Of a stretch of 64,000 nt of DNA, positions 42,306 to 53,259 are shown piece by piece. Under the pieces are notes generated by a model that saw only the letters and a list, made by a program, of their open reading frames with translations, was not told the origin of the DNA and made no database searches. Position 1 is the first letter of the stretch. Each line of letters opens with the position of its first letter. Made by a program: the position numbers and the translations under genes. Source of the DNA: Macrosoma leucophasiata (Eukaryota > Arthropoda > Insecta > Lepidoptera > Hedylidae); NCBI GenBank assembly GCA_036365455.1, contig JAWQUS010000022.1:8494001-8558000 (forward strand), read 5' to 3'.

Positions 42306-42556
42306 TATATATACTGAAAGTGGCAAACAATCATGCAGTTCACATTGATGTTAAGTGATGACTGCAGCCTATAGACACTCACATAAAAGTTGTGTATTGC
42401 CCTGTAATTCCCGGCACAGAGGCATAACATTTTAGGCCTCAGGAGTGGCAACGCATCTACATTTTGACCTCTGGTTTTTGTGTAGATGTATATAAGCTGC
42501 AGTGATCACTTAACATCCATGTGAATTGCTAGATTGCCGCCTTCGTTGAATAAAAA
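42306..42556. mobile_element. Two A fragments, head to head
   Basis: 42306-42393 is minus-strand A; 42394-42556 is plus-strand A2-like, ending in an A-run. Confidence 0.7.
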
Positions 42557-43239
42557 AAGTTTTTTTAATGGTCTTACGTAGGTCTTTACGCCAAATCCTT
42601 GATCGGGTAGGCAGAAACAGAGAGCGTATAAATTACGTTCTTTTGTTTTGCGATAAGTAATTTAAAAAAAATCTGTTTCACATCTGAACAAATGTTAAAT
42701 GAATATTAATACCACTTATTTAATTGCGAATATAATACAATACGTCTATTGTTTACAAATGATCGCGTGGAAAAATTATGGACAAAGCGATAATAATCAT
42801 TATTAAATAACGATGGAATGCTTTAAAACATCATTAAAAAATAAAGACATGTAAACAGTTGTGACAGGTTAATACGAATAGTGAGGGCTTTGAACAAAAA
42901 TATATTTAAAAAAAACTGGTTGCCTCTAAAGTCGGTTTTACGGGCGAAGATTTTAAGTGACAACGTCTTTTTCTCGGTAGAAAGGCATTCGCCGGTCCGG
43001 CAGGCCTCTCTCTCGTTCGGTGACTCATCGTTACGTTATCGGGCGTTACACTTTTTCATGAGTGACTCCGAGCCGCAACCTAATTTAAGGTGGTCACGTG
43101 GTCACGTCAAAAACATAAATAATGATACAAAAGAACAGCGAAATGCGAATCGTATTCGTTCAGTACAATTTAGAGAATTTATAACCTCGCTTTTTTAAGT
43201 AAGGTTAGAATAAGGTTTTTACCTAACATACACTTAAAT
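42557..43239. other. No gene seen
   Basis: 42585-42628 is a decayed O LINE end. An open frame at 42881-43198 starts with GTG, not ATG, and has no recognised domain. Confidence 0.4.
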
Positions 43240-43697
43240 GTTACCACCCCTGAGACTAGGTATTATGTATGTAATAGTTATTAAGGGGCCATACATTACC
43301 ACCTGACCGTAACACGATAGTGCTGATCACTACCATTTGGCGACAGATAGGTTAGGTAATGCGGTGGTGAATACGCCCTCGAGTCTCTGACACTGGAACT
43401 CTACCAGTAGAAAGAGTTGGTAGAGCTCCAGTGACGGAGCTCGCGGGCGTAGGCACCACCGCATTACCTAATACACTTGCCACTAAATGGTAGTGTTCAG
43501 CACTATCGTGTTCCGATCAGGTGGTAATGTAAGGCCATGTAATTTCCGGCACATGCATGACACCTTAGGCCTCAGAAGTGGTAACGCATCTGCATTTTGA
43601 CCTTGGTCTTTGTGAGGGTGTCTTTAGGCTGCAGTCATCATTTAACATCAATGTGAACTGCATGCTTGTTTGCCACTTCCATTACATATTAAAAAAA
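43240..43697. mobile_element. A2 (minus) and A (plus), head to head
   Basis: 43240-43408 minus-strand A2; 43415-43697 plus-strand A beginning GTTGGTAGAGCTCCAGTGAC. Confidence 0.75.
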
Positions 43698-43749
43698 AGA
43701 AAATATTTACACATCTCTACTTATCTAAAATTGAAAATATAAACAACAA

Positions 43750-43985
43750 AAAGACATTGTACATCGACCTTAGGAAGGAAACTTCGGCTTACTTCGGGTC
43801 TGTAGAGCGCCATCTCTTTCGTACCCAACCTATATGACGTTTGTCGACCATTTTGAACAAGTTTTGACCAATACCGGACTATCAGTGCTTACGTAGGCAG
43901 TGTGCAGAAGAGATAATGCTCTACGAAGTCGACTAGCCGATTGTCTCTTTCGTAGGCTCGATCTAAATATTTCTTGCTGGCAACT
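43750..43985. mobile_element. Family W fold-back element
   Basis: GAAACTTCGGCTTACTTCGG and inverted GAGATAATGCTCTACGAAGT. Ends are degraded. 43986-44190 has no gene. Confidence 0.6.
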
Positions 43986-44190
43986 GTTCTTGTTTGAATA
44001 ATAATCCACAGACGTCATTCAATCATGTTTCATCTATTAAATAAACATGTTTGAGACTACTTAAGTTTGTCCAAACAAAGAAAATTCGCATTTACAATGT
44101 TTGTTCACGAAGTAAATAATTATATGTACACTACTATGTCATTGAATGATTTCGTTCGCTAACTCCGAGTTAATAATTAGGTAGAAACAC

Positions 44191-44440
44191 GCCTAACTAG
44201 CATAGTTGGTTAAAGATGGCGCTGCTGCTACCATAAAGCAATGCAATAGATGTGAAGGAAAGATTTGACAAATCGGGCAGGGCTTCAGTAGCTCAATTGG
44301 AAGAGCGGCTGGACTAGATTCCCAGTAGGTCGCGAGTTCGAGTCTCGCCTGAAGTCAAATTTTTCTTTCCATTTTTCTTTAAAAAAATAAAATATATTTC
44401 ACAAGCATGTGTTAATGCGAAATAATATAAAAACAAGAAA
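44191..44440 (+). repeat. Family G copy with tRNA-like module
   Basis: The module at about 44281-44356 differs by only two bases from that at 7525-7600. Flanks GCCTAACTAGCATAG and CACAAGCATGTGTTAATGCG. Confidence 0.7.
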
Positions 44441-44832
44441 CACGTCTTTGTGTATTACATTCTTGAGACGTACATAATTTTTCACCTTCATTTTTGAAAG
44501 AATCAAATGTTTTTGAAATGGGCGCGGCTTCAACGTCATGGGTCAAGAGCGTGTCAGATATTGTGAGAGGGTGCAAATGTGGCCAAAAAAATTCAGACGA
44601 TTCGGAAAATGAGTAAGATTGTAGCGATCTATTGATTTTTTTTAGGGCTTCGGGCGCGCCTCTCCTGGTTATGTTGGATACGGTGCCAAGTTTTTTGTGG
44701 TGGTGGGCATTCGTTCTCAAGTGATTCGAATTAGTGAATTAGAGGTTATGTTATGTGTAAACCGCGGACGGACAGACAGACAGACAAGGCGAAACTATAA
44801 GGGTTCTTTGTTTACTACAAAACCCTAAAAAA
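44441..44832. other. Uncertain open frame and R fragment
   Basis: The minus strand is open over 44412-44720 for about 100 codons with fairly coding-like composition, but it starts with TTG, runs into G sequence and has no known domain. 44757-44832 is R (GTAAACCGCGGACGGACAG to AAACCCTAAAAA). 44833-45097 shows nothing. Confidence 0.3.
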
Positions 44833-45116
44833 TTATCTCATTTGAGTCAGCAATTCAGGAAATTGGTAGAAAAATCTGTGGCTAATATGCTAATCAATTA
44901 ATTTTATAAATCAAAAACAAAAATGTGTTCAGTGAGTGATGGTAGCGGTATTAAAAACCGCAAAATTGATAGCATCGTTAATTCATTCTGACCAGACTTG
45001 TTCTACAACGGTCAAATATTTTTATCTATTAGGCCAAGCGTGCACTATGTACTATTGTCGTTTTTAGAGACGGCTGATCTGGGTCGTTAATTATTATCAG
45101 AGAATATGTAATAATA

Positions 45117-45404
45117 CTGGTGGTAGAGCTCCAGTGATGGAGCTCGCGGGCGTAGGCACCACCGCATTACCTAATATACTTGCCGCTAAATGGTAGTGTT
45201 CAGCACTATCATGTTTCGGTCAGGTGGTAATGTACGGCTCTGTAATTTCCGGCACAGAGGCATAACACCTAATGCCTCAGGAGTGGCAGCGCATTTGCAT
45301 TTTGACCTCTGGTCATTGTGTGGGTGTCTATAGGCTGCAGTCATCACTTAACATCAATGTGAACTGCACGCTTGTTTGCCACTTTTATTACATAAAAAAA
45401 AAAA
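45117..45404 (+). mobile_element. Family A element inside D
   Basis: Interrupts the D sequence AATAATACTACGTATAG between AATAATA and CTACG, with ATAC-type overlap at the ends. Confidence 0.8.
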
Positions 45405-45556
45405 AATACTACGTATAGAATGAACACTTCGACGACCCGCCCATTTGCAGCGCTTCACCCAATCTCTTCCCCTCTTATGGGCGACGGTAGGTACTCTACA
45501 GCGAGGTTGCGAGCGGCCTAGTTTTGATTAATTTGTAATCGAATATTTTATTTTAT

Positions 45557-45636
45557 TGTGCAGTGTATGGCTGTATGTCAACAAGTCGTGACAAAAAAGA
45601 TCATTTTTCAGTATCCCGAAGGAAAAAATACCTAAG
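45557..45636 (+). pseudogene. Possible THAP zinc-finger remnant in a P-like transposase
   Basis: Starting at 45557 the frame reads CAVYGCMSTSRDKK, a C-x4-C start like THAP domains. In another frame the next codons read RSFFSIPKEKIPK, like the FxxFPK segment of THAP. The two frames differ by one base, explained by a lost A in the A-run at about 45592. A GT follows directly (GTAAAATAA), a weak donor. THAP domains begin P-element transposases, which fits the D ends. Only about 26 residues, so support is moderate. Confidence 0.45.
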
Positions 45637-46454
45637 GTAAAATAATTATGTTTAACTAAAAACTTTTTTGATATTATAATTTCTTACCTTTACGCTATGT
45701 AATTGCATTGTATTAGTAATAAAATTGTTTCAGTATATTGCATTGAAGTGATTTGTCGACGTAATGAGTAGGTAGTGTATATTTTCCAATGCTTGTGCTA
45801 TTTGTTGAAGTAGTGTTTGTGTTTTTATGTATTTAAAATGCACCGGTAAACTGGGTGAAACTGGTAAAAAGAAACTTGCCTTATTGGCCGATATCGGCCA
45901 AGAACAATGAAATTAGAAATCAATTGTCATATTTTTCTCGTAGAAAGAAAGAAAGAAATATCTACGTAAGTACATAGTATTATTTTATTTCTATATTGTT
46001 GGTCCGAGGCCTAAAGTCATAACCTCATAACCCTACGTGCTACGCTGTGTGTGTACGTGTGACTACATGTCAATGTTTTTTTTTTTTTTTTTCCGTTTAA
46101 AGAGCCCCGTCAAATACCATGACGCTCTATACGTTCACATGAATTACATGTCTGTGTAATAGGTAACCAAAAAAAAGCGTTTATATGGAATTTTGGCGGA
46201 GTGTCCGCGGTGTGGTATTATGCCAAAAATATTAACTTTATCTATCTATACAAATTATAAAAGAATATAAATTTCGCAACTCTTCTCAAACTTCTCATGA
46301 CCAGAGGGCTAACCTATTTTTAAGACAAAGAATTAGTAACTATAGTCCGGTCAATTTAGCCCAAAAATAGGGGTAACCTTGCATTTATTCCCAGAAAGCT
46401 GAAAATTTGCATAGGTGTTAGGGACACCATTATTATGATATTGTATTGCTGTTC

Positions 46455-46836
46455 TTTTTTTTTTTATAATTGGTCATGACCATAGATACAGAGTCTTTCA
46501 GTCGTATACATATTGAATTTCACATTTCTTTAAATTAATGAATATCTATATGGAAGATGACGATGATTAAATGCTTCCATGAGGAATATGATGAGATGAT
46601 GGGGTGGCTCCAGTAAAGCGATGGGGACTTTACTGAAGTTTTTACGAAGTTTTGGAGGCAATACGAAAAATCACTTTTCACTTCATAATATCACTTTCTT
46701 ACACTCGTGAACATTATCGAATGCCTTATGATAAAAATCCCACCATTTTTACACATAAAAACGGGACTATACACAAATATCGAAAATAATATCACGCAGC
46801 GACACAGCTCTTTTCCGCGTTCCCGCCAAAACCTCC
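46455..46836 (-). mobile_element. Family L retroposon, exact 12-bp target duplication
   Basis: GTATTGCTGTTC flanks it (46443-46454, 46837-46848). Poly(T) at left. Nearly the same sequence as 33754-34134. 46222-46442 and 46849-47049 hold no supported gene. Confidence 0.85.
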
Positions 46837-47049
46837 GTATTGCTGTTCAACGCGGCAATGCTGCCAGCCTTCTGGGGACATTACCGCAAAGAGATAGCGA
46901 TGTGGAATTCACAGACGCGTACTTTTAGTTTCTTATTAAAAGGATTAAGAATAATATTTGGTTTATATTGATTATTTTTTATAATCTAGTTTTATAATGT
47001 AAATTTACTTTCGGAGTGTAAAAAGTATTTTTATATAAGTATTTTTATT

Positions 47050-47350
47050 TAAGTATTTTTACTGGTGGTAGAGCTCCAGTGACGGAGCTCGCGGGCGTAG
47101 GCACCACCGCATTACCTGATTTACTTGCCGCTAAATGGTAGTGTTCAGCACTATCGTGTTCCGGTCAGGTGGTAATGTGCGGCCCTGTAATTTCCGGCAC
47201 AGAGGCGTAACACCTTAGGCCTCAGGAGTGGTAACGCATTTGCATTTTGACCTTGGTCTTTGTGTGGGTGTCTATAGGCTGCAGTCATCACTTAACATCA
47301 ATGTGAACTGCATGCTTGTTTGCCACTTCAATTACATAAAAAAAAAAAGT
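47050..47350 (+). mobile_element. Family A element, full-length type
   Basis: TTTTTACTGGTGG to an A-run. A likely short target duplication AAGTAT lies on both sides. Confidence 0.88.
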
Positions 47351-47930
47351 ATAAAATTGAAAATATACTTATGACAATTAGATAATTGTCGTTAGTATAT
47401 TTCAAATACGTAAATGTCATAGTAGCAATATGGTGACATATTGTTGTCATACAAAAATTACATAAAATAAACATTTCCGACAAAAAACAACGAATCAAAT
47501 TATTTTTTGAGTATTGTTCCATGACTCTACGTATTTTTCTCTATCTTTTGATATACTCAGTACAAGGTGCGGGACCAACGTGGAACTTGTCCCTTCTAAC
47601 ACATCTTTTGCATTTTCAGTGTACGCTTAGCTTTAAGAGTAATATATCTTCCATAAATTTAACTGTTAAGGAAAAAACAAACGATTAAACCATATGGTAC
47701 CGAATATTTAAACGCGAAATCACGACAGGTCATTGGTCATAAAAAATGACGCACATAAGACCCCGTAAGTCATAAATAAAACTGCTTTTAAAAATACTAG
47801 TGATCGCCCAATGGTACAAATTTAACCGCAATACATATGCGCAAAATATGAATAACTAAGTTTGAATTCAGTAACGAACCTTTAAAGTGAAACCGTTTTA
47901 CCACTGGCTGGTACTGTACTGGCACAAGTA
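47351..47930. other. No gene seen
   Basis: AT-rich, not repeated in this window, no domain readable. Confidence 0.45.
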
Positions 47931-47931
47931 A

Positions 47932-48280
47932 TTTTTTTTTTTTATATTTATCGCATCGCTCTTACGCATATTGCAAGTGTCAAGTAAAATGATATTTCGT
48001 ATTCGTAGAGTAGCGTAAAAGTTTGGTAAAAGTCAGTCAGTCAGTCAATTTATCAGTCCGTCAGTCAGTCACAGTCAGCAATTAAAATGAAGTTTTGGAG
48101 GCAACACGAAAGGACGTGTATACGCACTATTATTCTATTTCACTATACACGGGCACTGTAACAAGCCTCTATCAAACAAAATGCCACCAACTTTATTTAA
48201 TATAACTCAAAAATACACCAAGAAAATGAAATAAAATGAGAGCACCACACGCATCTTTCAAGGTTCCCGCCAAAACTCCC
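47932..48280 (-). mobile_element. Family K retroposon, uninterrupted
   Basis: Poly(T) at the left. Keeps the intact site TTTATTTAATATAACTC (about 48193-48208), the reference empty site for the Helitrons in K at 9728 and 38351. Confidence 0.8.
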
Positions 48281-48322
48281 ACATGAAATTATGTTTGACC
48301 TTTTGACATTTTCAATGTGTAC

Positions 48323-48567
48323 AGTACTCAACAATTAATATTGCACATCGAGCCTGCGAAAGAGACGATCGGCACGTTTCGACTTTGTAGAGCGTTATCT
48401 CTGTTGCACACTGCCTACCTACGCACTGACAGTCCGGTATTGGTCAAAAACTCGATCAAAATGGTCGACAAACGTCAAATAGGTACAGTGCGAAAGAGAT
48501 AACGCTCTACAGACCCGAAATAAGCCGAATCGCCTAGGCTTGGTGTGCAATATTTATTTTTGAGCAC
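48323..48567. mobile_element. Family W fold-back element, most complete
   Basis: Ends TACTCAACAATTAATATTGCA and TGCAATATTTATTTTTGAGC are inverted repeats; inner GAGCGTTATCTCT and GAGATAACGCTC also pair. Confidence 0.7.
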
Positions 48568-48641
48568 CGAACGTAATTTATTTTGTGTCAAATGCATGGT
48601 ATTCCTTTGGTTTCTCGTTTTCTTTTCAATGCTTTTAACTA

Positions 48642-49115
48642 TAGATATTATATAAAAATCAATTGCTGCTCGTTAGTCTCGCTAAGACTCGAGAACTGCT
48701 GGATCGATTTGGCTAATTTTAGTTTTGAATGATTTTTGGAAGTCCAGGCACCCCGCGGACACTCCACCGGTTGGACTTTTGGTCTCTATTACACAGACAT
48801 CAATCAGTGACGTGTATTTACACGTGCACCTGTGTGTGTAGCACGTACAAAATACCAACCGTCGCCCATAAGAGGGGAGGAGGTTGGGTGATGCGGGGAA
48901 ATCGGGCGGGACGTCGAAGTGTCCATTCTTTACGTAGTATTATTACATATTCTCTGGTCCAGGGAAGGTTAAAAAGGTAAGAAAATATGATGAAATTGAA
49001 GAGTAATAATAAAAAAACACATTTTCATTTTCCCATACAAATAGGTAGTCCGTATAAATCAAACCTTTGACACATTATATCATTCTGGCAATACGTAGTT
49101 TGCCGTATCAGCTAG
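48642..49115 (+). mobile_element. Family F Helitron-like element split by D
   Basis: CAATTGCTGCTCGTTAGTCT to GTATCAGCTAG; D lies within at 48749-48956. 49116-49344 has no gene. Confidence 0.75.
48749..48956 (-). mobile_element. Family D (P-like) MITE, exact 7-bp target duplication
   Basis: 208 bp. Minus-strand orientation: CACCCCGCGGACACTCC at left, TACATATTCTCTG at right. GTCCAGG at 48742-48748 and 48957-48963; uninterrupted F has it once. Confidence 0.88.
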
Positions 49116-49344
49116 TTAAACATTATTACCCTAAATTACCTCAAATCAAACGCGATGCTGGCAGAAATGAAATAAGGCGGTTGCCATTTTTAAAAAAATG
49201 CACGGTAGTGTGTATTATGTTTTATTCATTGATTAATTGTACCTTTTAAGCGTTGTTATTGAAAAATATTAGCGTTCTGCACTTCTCCTACTTAAACTAC
49301 AAGTAGGCCAAATTTCATACTCCCACTCCTCTGGCTTCTTACTA

Positions 49345-50010
49345 GTGGTAGAGTTCCAGTGTAGGAGCTCGAGGGCGTAGGCACCACCGCATTACCTAAT
49401 TTATCTGCCGTTAAATGGTAGTTTAACGGCAGAAAAATCCAAATTCTAAATGGTAGCCAGCGGCTGGTGTAGATCGTAAGCGATCTACTCCGTTAAGCAC
49501 TACGGGCGCGGTCAGGTAGTGTGATGGGTGACCGCTAGTGCCAAATTAAATGCGCGTTTCCGTGCTTCGGAGGGCACGTTAAGCCGTCGGTCCCGGTTGC
49601 TATCGATAGATAGCAGTCGTTAAACCTTGTCGGAGGCCTTATGGGCGGTTTGAAAACATCTGACAGCGGGTTGGTCACTAACCCGTATCTCCACCAATCC
49701 GCATTAGAGCAGCGTGGTGGAGTAAGCTCCAGGCCTCCCCCCAGAAAGGGGAGAGACCCGTGCCCAGCAGTGGGACGTATAATGGCTTGCCATTATTATT
49801 TTATTATTAAATGGTAGTGTTCAGCACTATTGTGTTCTGATTAGATGGCAATGTATGGATATAACTATCACAGAGACACAAAATTTAAGGTCTCAGGAGT
49901 GGTAACGCATCTGCATTTTGACCTTGGTCTTTGTGTGGGTGTCTATAGGCTGCAGTCAACACTAAACATCAATGTGAACAAAATGTTTGTTTGCCACTTC
50001 CCTACCATAA
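49345..50010 (+). mobile_element. Subfamily A2 element split by SINE J
   Basis: Left 49345-49448, right 49797-50010. TAAATGGTAG appears on both sides of J. Left of J is an 11-bp inverted repeat CTGCCGTTAAA/TTTAACGGCAG. Confidence 0.75.
49449..49796 (+). mobile_element. Family J 5S-rRNA-derived SINE
   Basis: The head carries the 5S internal promoter pieces GTTAAGCA (49492), GGGCGCGGTC (49504) and GATGGGTGACCGC (49523). The body is unrelated. The 3' end CCCAGCAGTGGGACGTATAA resembles the RTE 3' end CCAGCAGTGGACGT, and the tail is (ATT)n-like. Target duplication TAAATGGTAG. Confidence 0.82.
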
Positions 50011-50484
50011 AGAAAGTTACCATTTTTTTTAAATAAATATGCCTGCCTACCTTCTTAAACTAATAATTACACGAAATCCTTAGTACGTGAGTCCAACTCG
50101 CACCTGGTTTTTCATGCCATCCAGAAAAACCTACTTTTTATTTTAGCCAGTGATAAAACATTGTTTGGTGTTTTTTTTTTTCATTTTCAACCATAACATA
50201 AAAAATAAAACAAACAAATTAGATATTATTATCTCAAAAAAAAGCCAGTCTGTCTATTATGACTCAATCATATTATTATGTTTTGTCATTTTTATATTTG
50301 ATTTATAGCGGAATATTATTATTGCAAAAAAATGTTTAAACATTCGCCTGTTGTCAAAAACATCGCACGTCACCAAACTTTATTTTAAGGTATTTTTTTT
50401 TTATTATGGCATGGCTGTTACACACATTGCCTGTGTCAAGTAAAACGATATTTCGTATTCAGAATAAATAAAAAATCAAATATA
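50011..50484. other. No gene; K 3' fragment at 50393-50462
   Basis: 50393-50462 is a minus-strand K 3' end (TTACACACATTGCCTGTGTC). The rest is AT-rich and unassigned. Confidence 0.5.
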
Positions 50485-51005
50485 ATAGGTTGGGGAAAAA
50501 GTCTTTTCGCATTATAGTGTTAGATGCATTAACATTATAGTCATTATAGTGTTAATGCATCCGTTGAAAGCAAGCAAGAAGTTGAGAGAAAGCGGCCGGA
50601 ATTGATCAACAGAAGGGGTGTGGTGTTTCATCATGATAACGCTAGACCTCACACATCTATAGCCACTCAGCAAAAATTAAAAGAGTTTGGCTGGGAGGTG
50701 TTAATGCATCCGCCGTATAGTCCTGACCTTGCACCTTCAGATTTCCACCTGTTTCGGTCTCTTCAGAATTCTTTATGCAATGTTAGGTTAACATCACGAG
50801 AGGACTGCCAAATCCACTTGTCGCGGTATTTTGATGAGAGGTCCCAAAATTTTTATAGCAATGGGATCATGTCCCTACTTACAAGATGGCAAAAGGTTAT
50901 CGAAAAAAATGGTACATACATGCTTTAGTTAAATTTAAATAAACTATGTTAAAAAATGTTTTGAATTATCTTAAAAAATGCGAAGAAACTTTTTCCCCAA
51001 CCTAA
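50485..51005 (+). mobile_element. mariner element with large internal deletion
   Basis: Both ends remain (ATAGGTTGGGGAAAAAGT; ACTTTTTCCCCAACCTAA), flanked by TA. The N-terminal two thirds of the gene are lost; the junction holds a scrambled repeat GATGCATTAAC...GTTAATGCATC copied from the gene. Confidence 0.92.
50602..50928 (+). pseudogene. mariner transposase C-terminal part
   Basis: Open to its stop: HHDNARPH, YSPDLAPSDFHLF with 34 residues between the two aspartates, then LTSREDCQIHLSRYF and a normal C-terminus GTYML. The first catalytic aspartate and the DNA-binding domain are absent, so inactive. It supplies the 22 or so bases missing from the copy at 24725. Confidence 0.9.
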
Positions 51006-51027
51006 TATTTCGATTCCTTTCTTACAT

Positions 51028-51602
51028 TTTTTTGATGTTATGAAACTGGCAAACAAGCTTGCATTGATGTTAGGTGATGACTGCAGCCTATACACACCAC
51101 ACACAAAGATCAGAGGTCAAAATGCAGATGCGTTACCACTTCTGAGGCCTAAGGTTTTATGCCTCTGTGCCGGAAATTACACGGCCGTACATTACCACCA
51201 GACCGGAACACGATAGGGTTGAACACTACTATCTAGCGGAGAGTACTTATATATATATATATATATATTTTTTTTTTTATGTAATGGAAGTGTAAACAAG
51301 CGTGCAGTTCACATTGATGTTAAGTGATGACTGCAGCCTATAGACATCCACACAAAGACAAAGGTCAAAATGCGGATGCGTTACCACTTCTGAGGACTAA
51401 GGTTTTATGCCTCTGTGCCGGAAATTACAGGGCCGTACATTACCACCAGACCGGAACACGATAGGGTTGAACACTACTATTTAGCGGAGAGTACTTATAT
51501 TAGGTAATGCGGACCACCGCATTACGGAGTGACGGAGCTCGCGGGCGTAAGCACCAGCCTACGCCCGCGAGCTCCGTCACTGGAACTCTGCCACTAGTAA
51601 AA
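51028..51602 (-). mobile_element. Two family A copies in tandem sharing private changes
   Basis: 51028-51247 and 51269-51602 share CACGATAGGGTTGAACACTA and GCGGAGAGTACTTATAT, unlike other A copies, so one arose from the other locally. A (TA)n tract lies between. 51508-51590 is a fold-back of the GAGCTCGCGGGCGTA region. Confidence 0.75.
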
Positions 51603-51643
51603 AAATAGTATAGAACCATCGTTTTAAGCTGCATACGAATGAT

Positions 51644-51775
51644 TGTATGTATCTTCACGCCAGGTCCCTAACGGGGTAGGCAGAGAGTGTAGAGCGCCAG
51701 ATATCCCGGTCCTGACATACCTCTCGTGCCTGGTCTACCTTCATCATTCGCTTCATTCATGCACGCCGATTCCTA
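51644..51775 (-). mobile_element. Family O LINE 3' end
   Basis: 5'-truncated to 132 bp. Flanks ATACGAATGAT/ATACGAATCAT (51633-51643, 51776-51786; 10 of 11). 51787-51861 unassigned. Confidence 0.8.
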
Positions 51776-51861
51776 ATACGAATCATATCTCGAAAACGGA
51801 TATTGGACCTAGGAGAATACGTCACCTGCTAACAATACGTCATCAAGGTGGTAATTAAATA

Positions 51862-52470
51862 TGTCGGAGTGGAACCTAAATGTGACTACTAGCGCTATCT
51901 AGTTTATCGGAGACGTAACCTAATTATGACTAGGGTAGATTGTTCAATAGAGAATTCTAGGTAGCGCCACTGTCGGCGTAGATTCTTGAAATTGTTATCT
52001 TAGAGGGGATAGTTACTAGCCGATATCGGGTTTATAAAGGCTAGAAAATAGTTCATGACGTTCAGTCATAGAGTAACAGTCGATCAGTCACAGTCACACA
52101 GTTGAATCGAATTATTATAGGGCAGTTATGCTGCCAGTTAGAAAAGTGAACGTCAGTGATATTAAAATGATATAACGCGGGTAGTTCTGAATCAAATGTG
52201 CAGAAGACTAGTGATAGTAGTAGTATCGTATCCTGATAAATATGGTTGCCCGGTCCGAAGGGTTTCTTGTCCATTCTTCCCTGCCGGAAGTAATCGAATG
52301 GGCGGATCTTTGGCAATATACGACTTTATTCTGCCAACCTGTGCTTTATTTCATCATCCGCTCGAGTACCCACCTACAGATGCCCACAAACATGAGTAAC
52401 ATATCGGCTTATGGAAAGACACGCCCACAATACTACCCACATGTCCGGACTGGAGGCCCTCCTGCCGATA
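51862..52470 (+). repeat. 5' LTR
   Basis: 609 bp. Has a TATA box and initiator (see 52031-52067). An open frame from ATG 52242 runs out of the LTR to 52706 but has no known domain. Confidence 0.82.
52031..52067 (+). promoter_or_regulatory. Core promoter of the LTR (TATA plus initiator)
   Basis: TTTATAAAGG at 52031 and TCAGTC at 52062 are about 30 bases apart, the normal spacing for an insect TATA box and TCAGT initiator. Present in both LTRs (also 54464-54500). Confidence 0.6.
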
Positions 52471-53259
52471 TCAGAAGTGGGATTCACTCGAGCGAAAATA
52501 TGATGAAAATACGCAGAGTGGATTATTTTTTTTTAGATCAACAAGTTGACGACCTACCCTCAACTGAAAAAAAAAGTGTCAAATTTCAAAGAGCATCAAA
52601 TCGTTCAAACAATTGCTGCCGAGTTCGCTGGTCGCCTCAGCTGGGCCTCCCTTATGGGTCTCACCTGGCTGGGTGGACCGCACTGGCCACAGAAAGAATG
52701 AGGTAGTCCAGTGCCAACCAAAAGTGGTTAACCTAGAAAACCAAACCAAAGTACTGGGATTTGAAACTACAATGGAGACTTAACACCGTAGTGCTGTGAT
52801 TGCATGGTACACTACTTTGCCAATATACCTGGCTGGAAGTTGGAGTATGCAGCAGAGGTTGTGGTGCGCATACCACTGCAGATTGGATCATGGAAATCTA
52901 TGCTGGAGAGCGATGAGCAGATTTCAACACTTCAATCGGACATGCATTCTACATTTGGTGAGTCGTTTTCATTTTGTTATGACCTCGCAACAGCTGATGA
53001 ATGGGTTCAATTCCCAGGTCATGGTGAATCGGTACAAATCACCAATTTGTGGCATTTCCCGTTGAAAATGTTTTCAATGTAATCCTATGCCTAGAGTTGA
53101 AATTTAACCTAACACATGGTTAAGTTTAGAAAATGGCTAATTTCATTCCCTCTATCGGGGTAGATAGTTTGAAAAAGTTAGTCAAACGGTAAAGTTGATA
53201 ATGGTTTCACATGTGGGTAATTACGGGAAGAAATTATAGTATCCTTGTGATTTAATAAG

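Larger units (their letters stand above)
45098..46214 (+). mobile_element. Family D (P-like), long copy
   Basis: Left end CAGAGAATATGTAATAATA, right end GGAGTGTCCGCGGTGTG. Flanks TTATTAT/GTATTAT (45091-45097, 46215-46221; 6 of 7). A family A element sits near its left end. Unlike the 208-221-bp copies, this one has several hundred extra internal bases, including a possible THAP remnant. Confidence 0.7.

Noticed and set aside
42881..43198. Open frame of about 105 codons
   Set aside because: It starts with GTG, has no recognised domain and lies in unassigned DNA. A chance frame is more likely.
44412..44720. Minus-strand open frame of about 100 codons with coding-like composition
   Set aside because: No ATG, ends inside a G repeat, no known domain; at most a doubtful exon.
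52242..52706. 154-codon frame crossing the LTR boundary
   Set aside because: No gag-like or other domain, and it crosses from LTR to interior; not supported as a gene.
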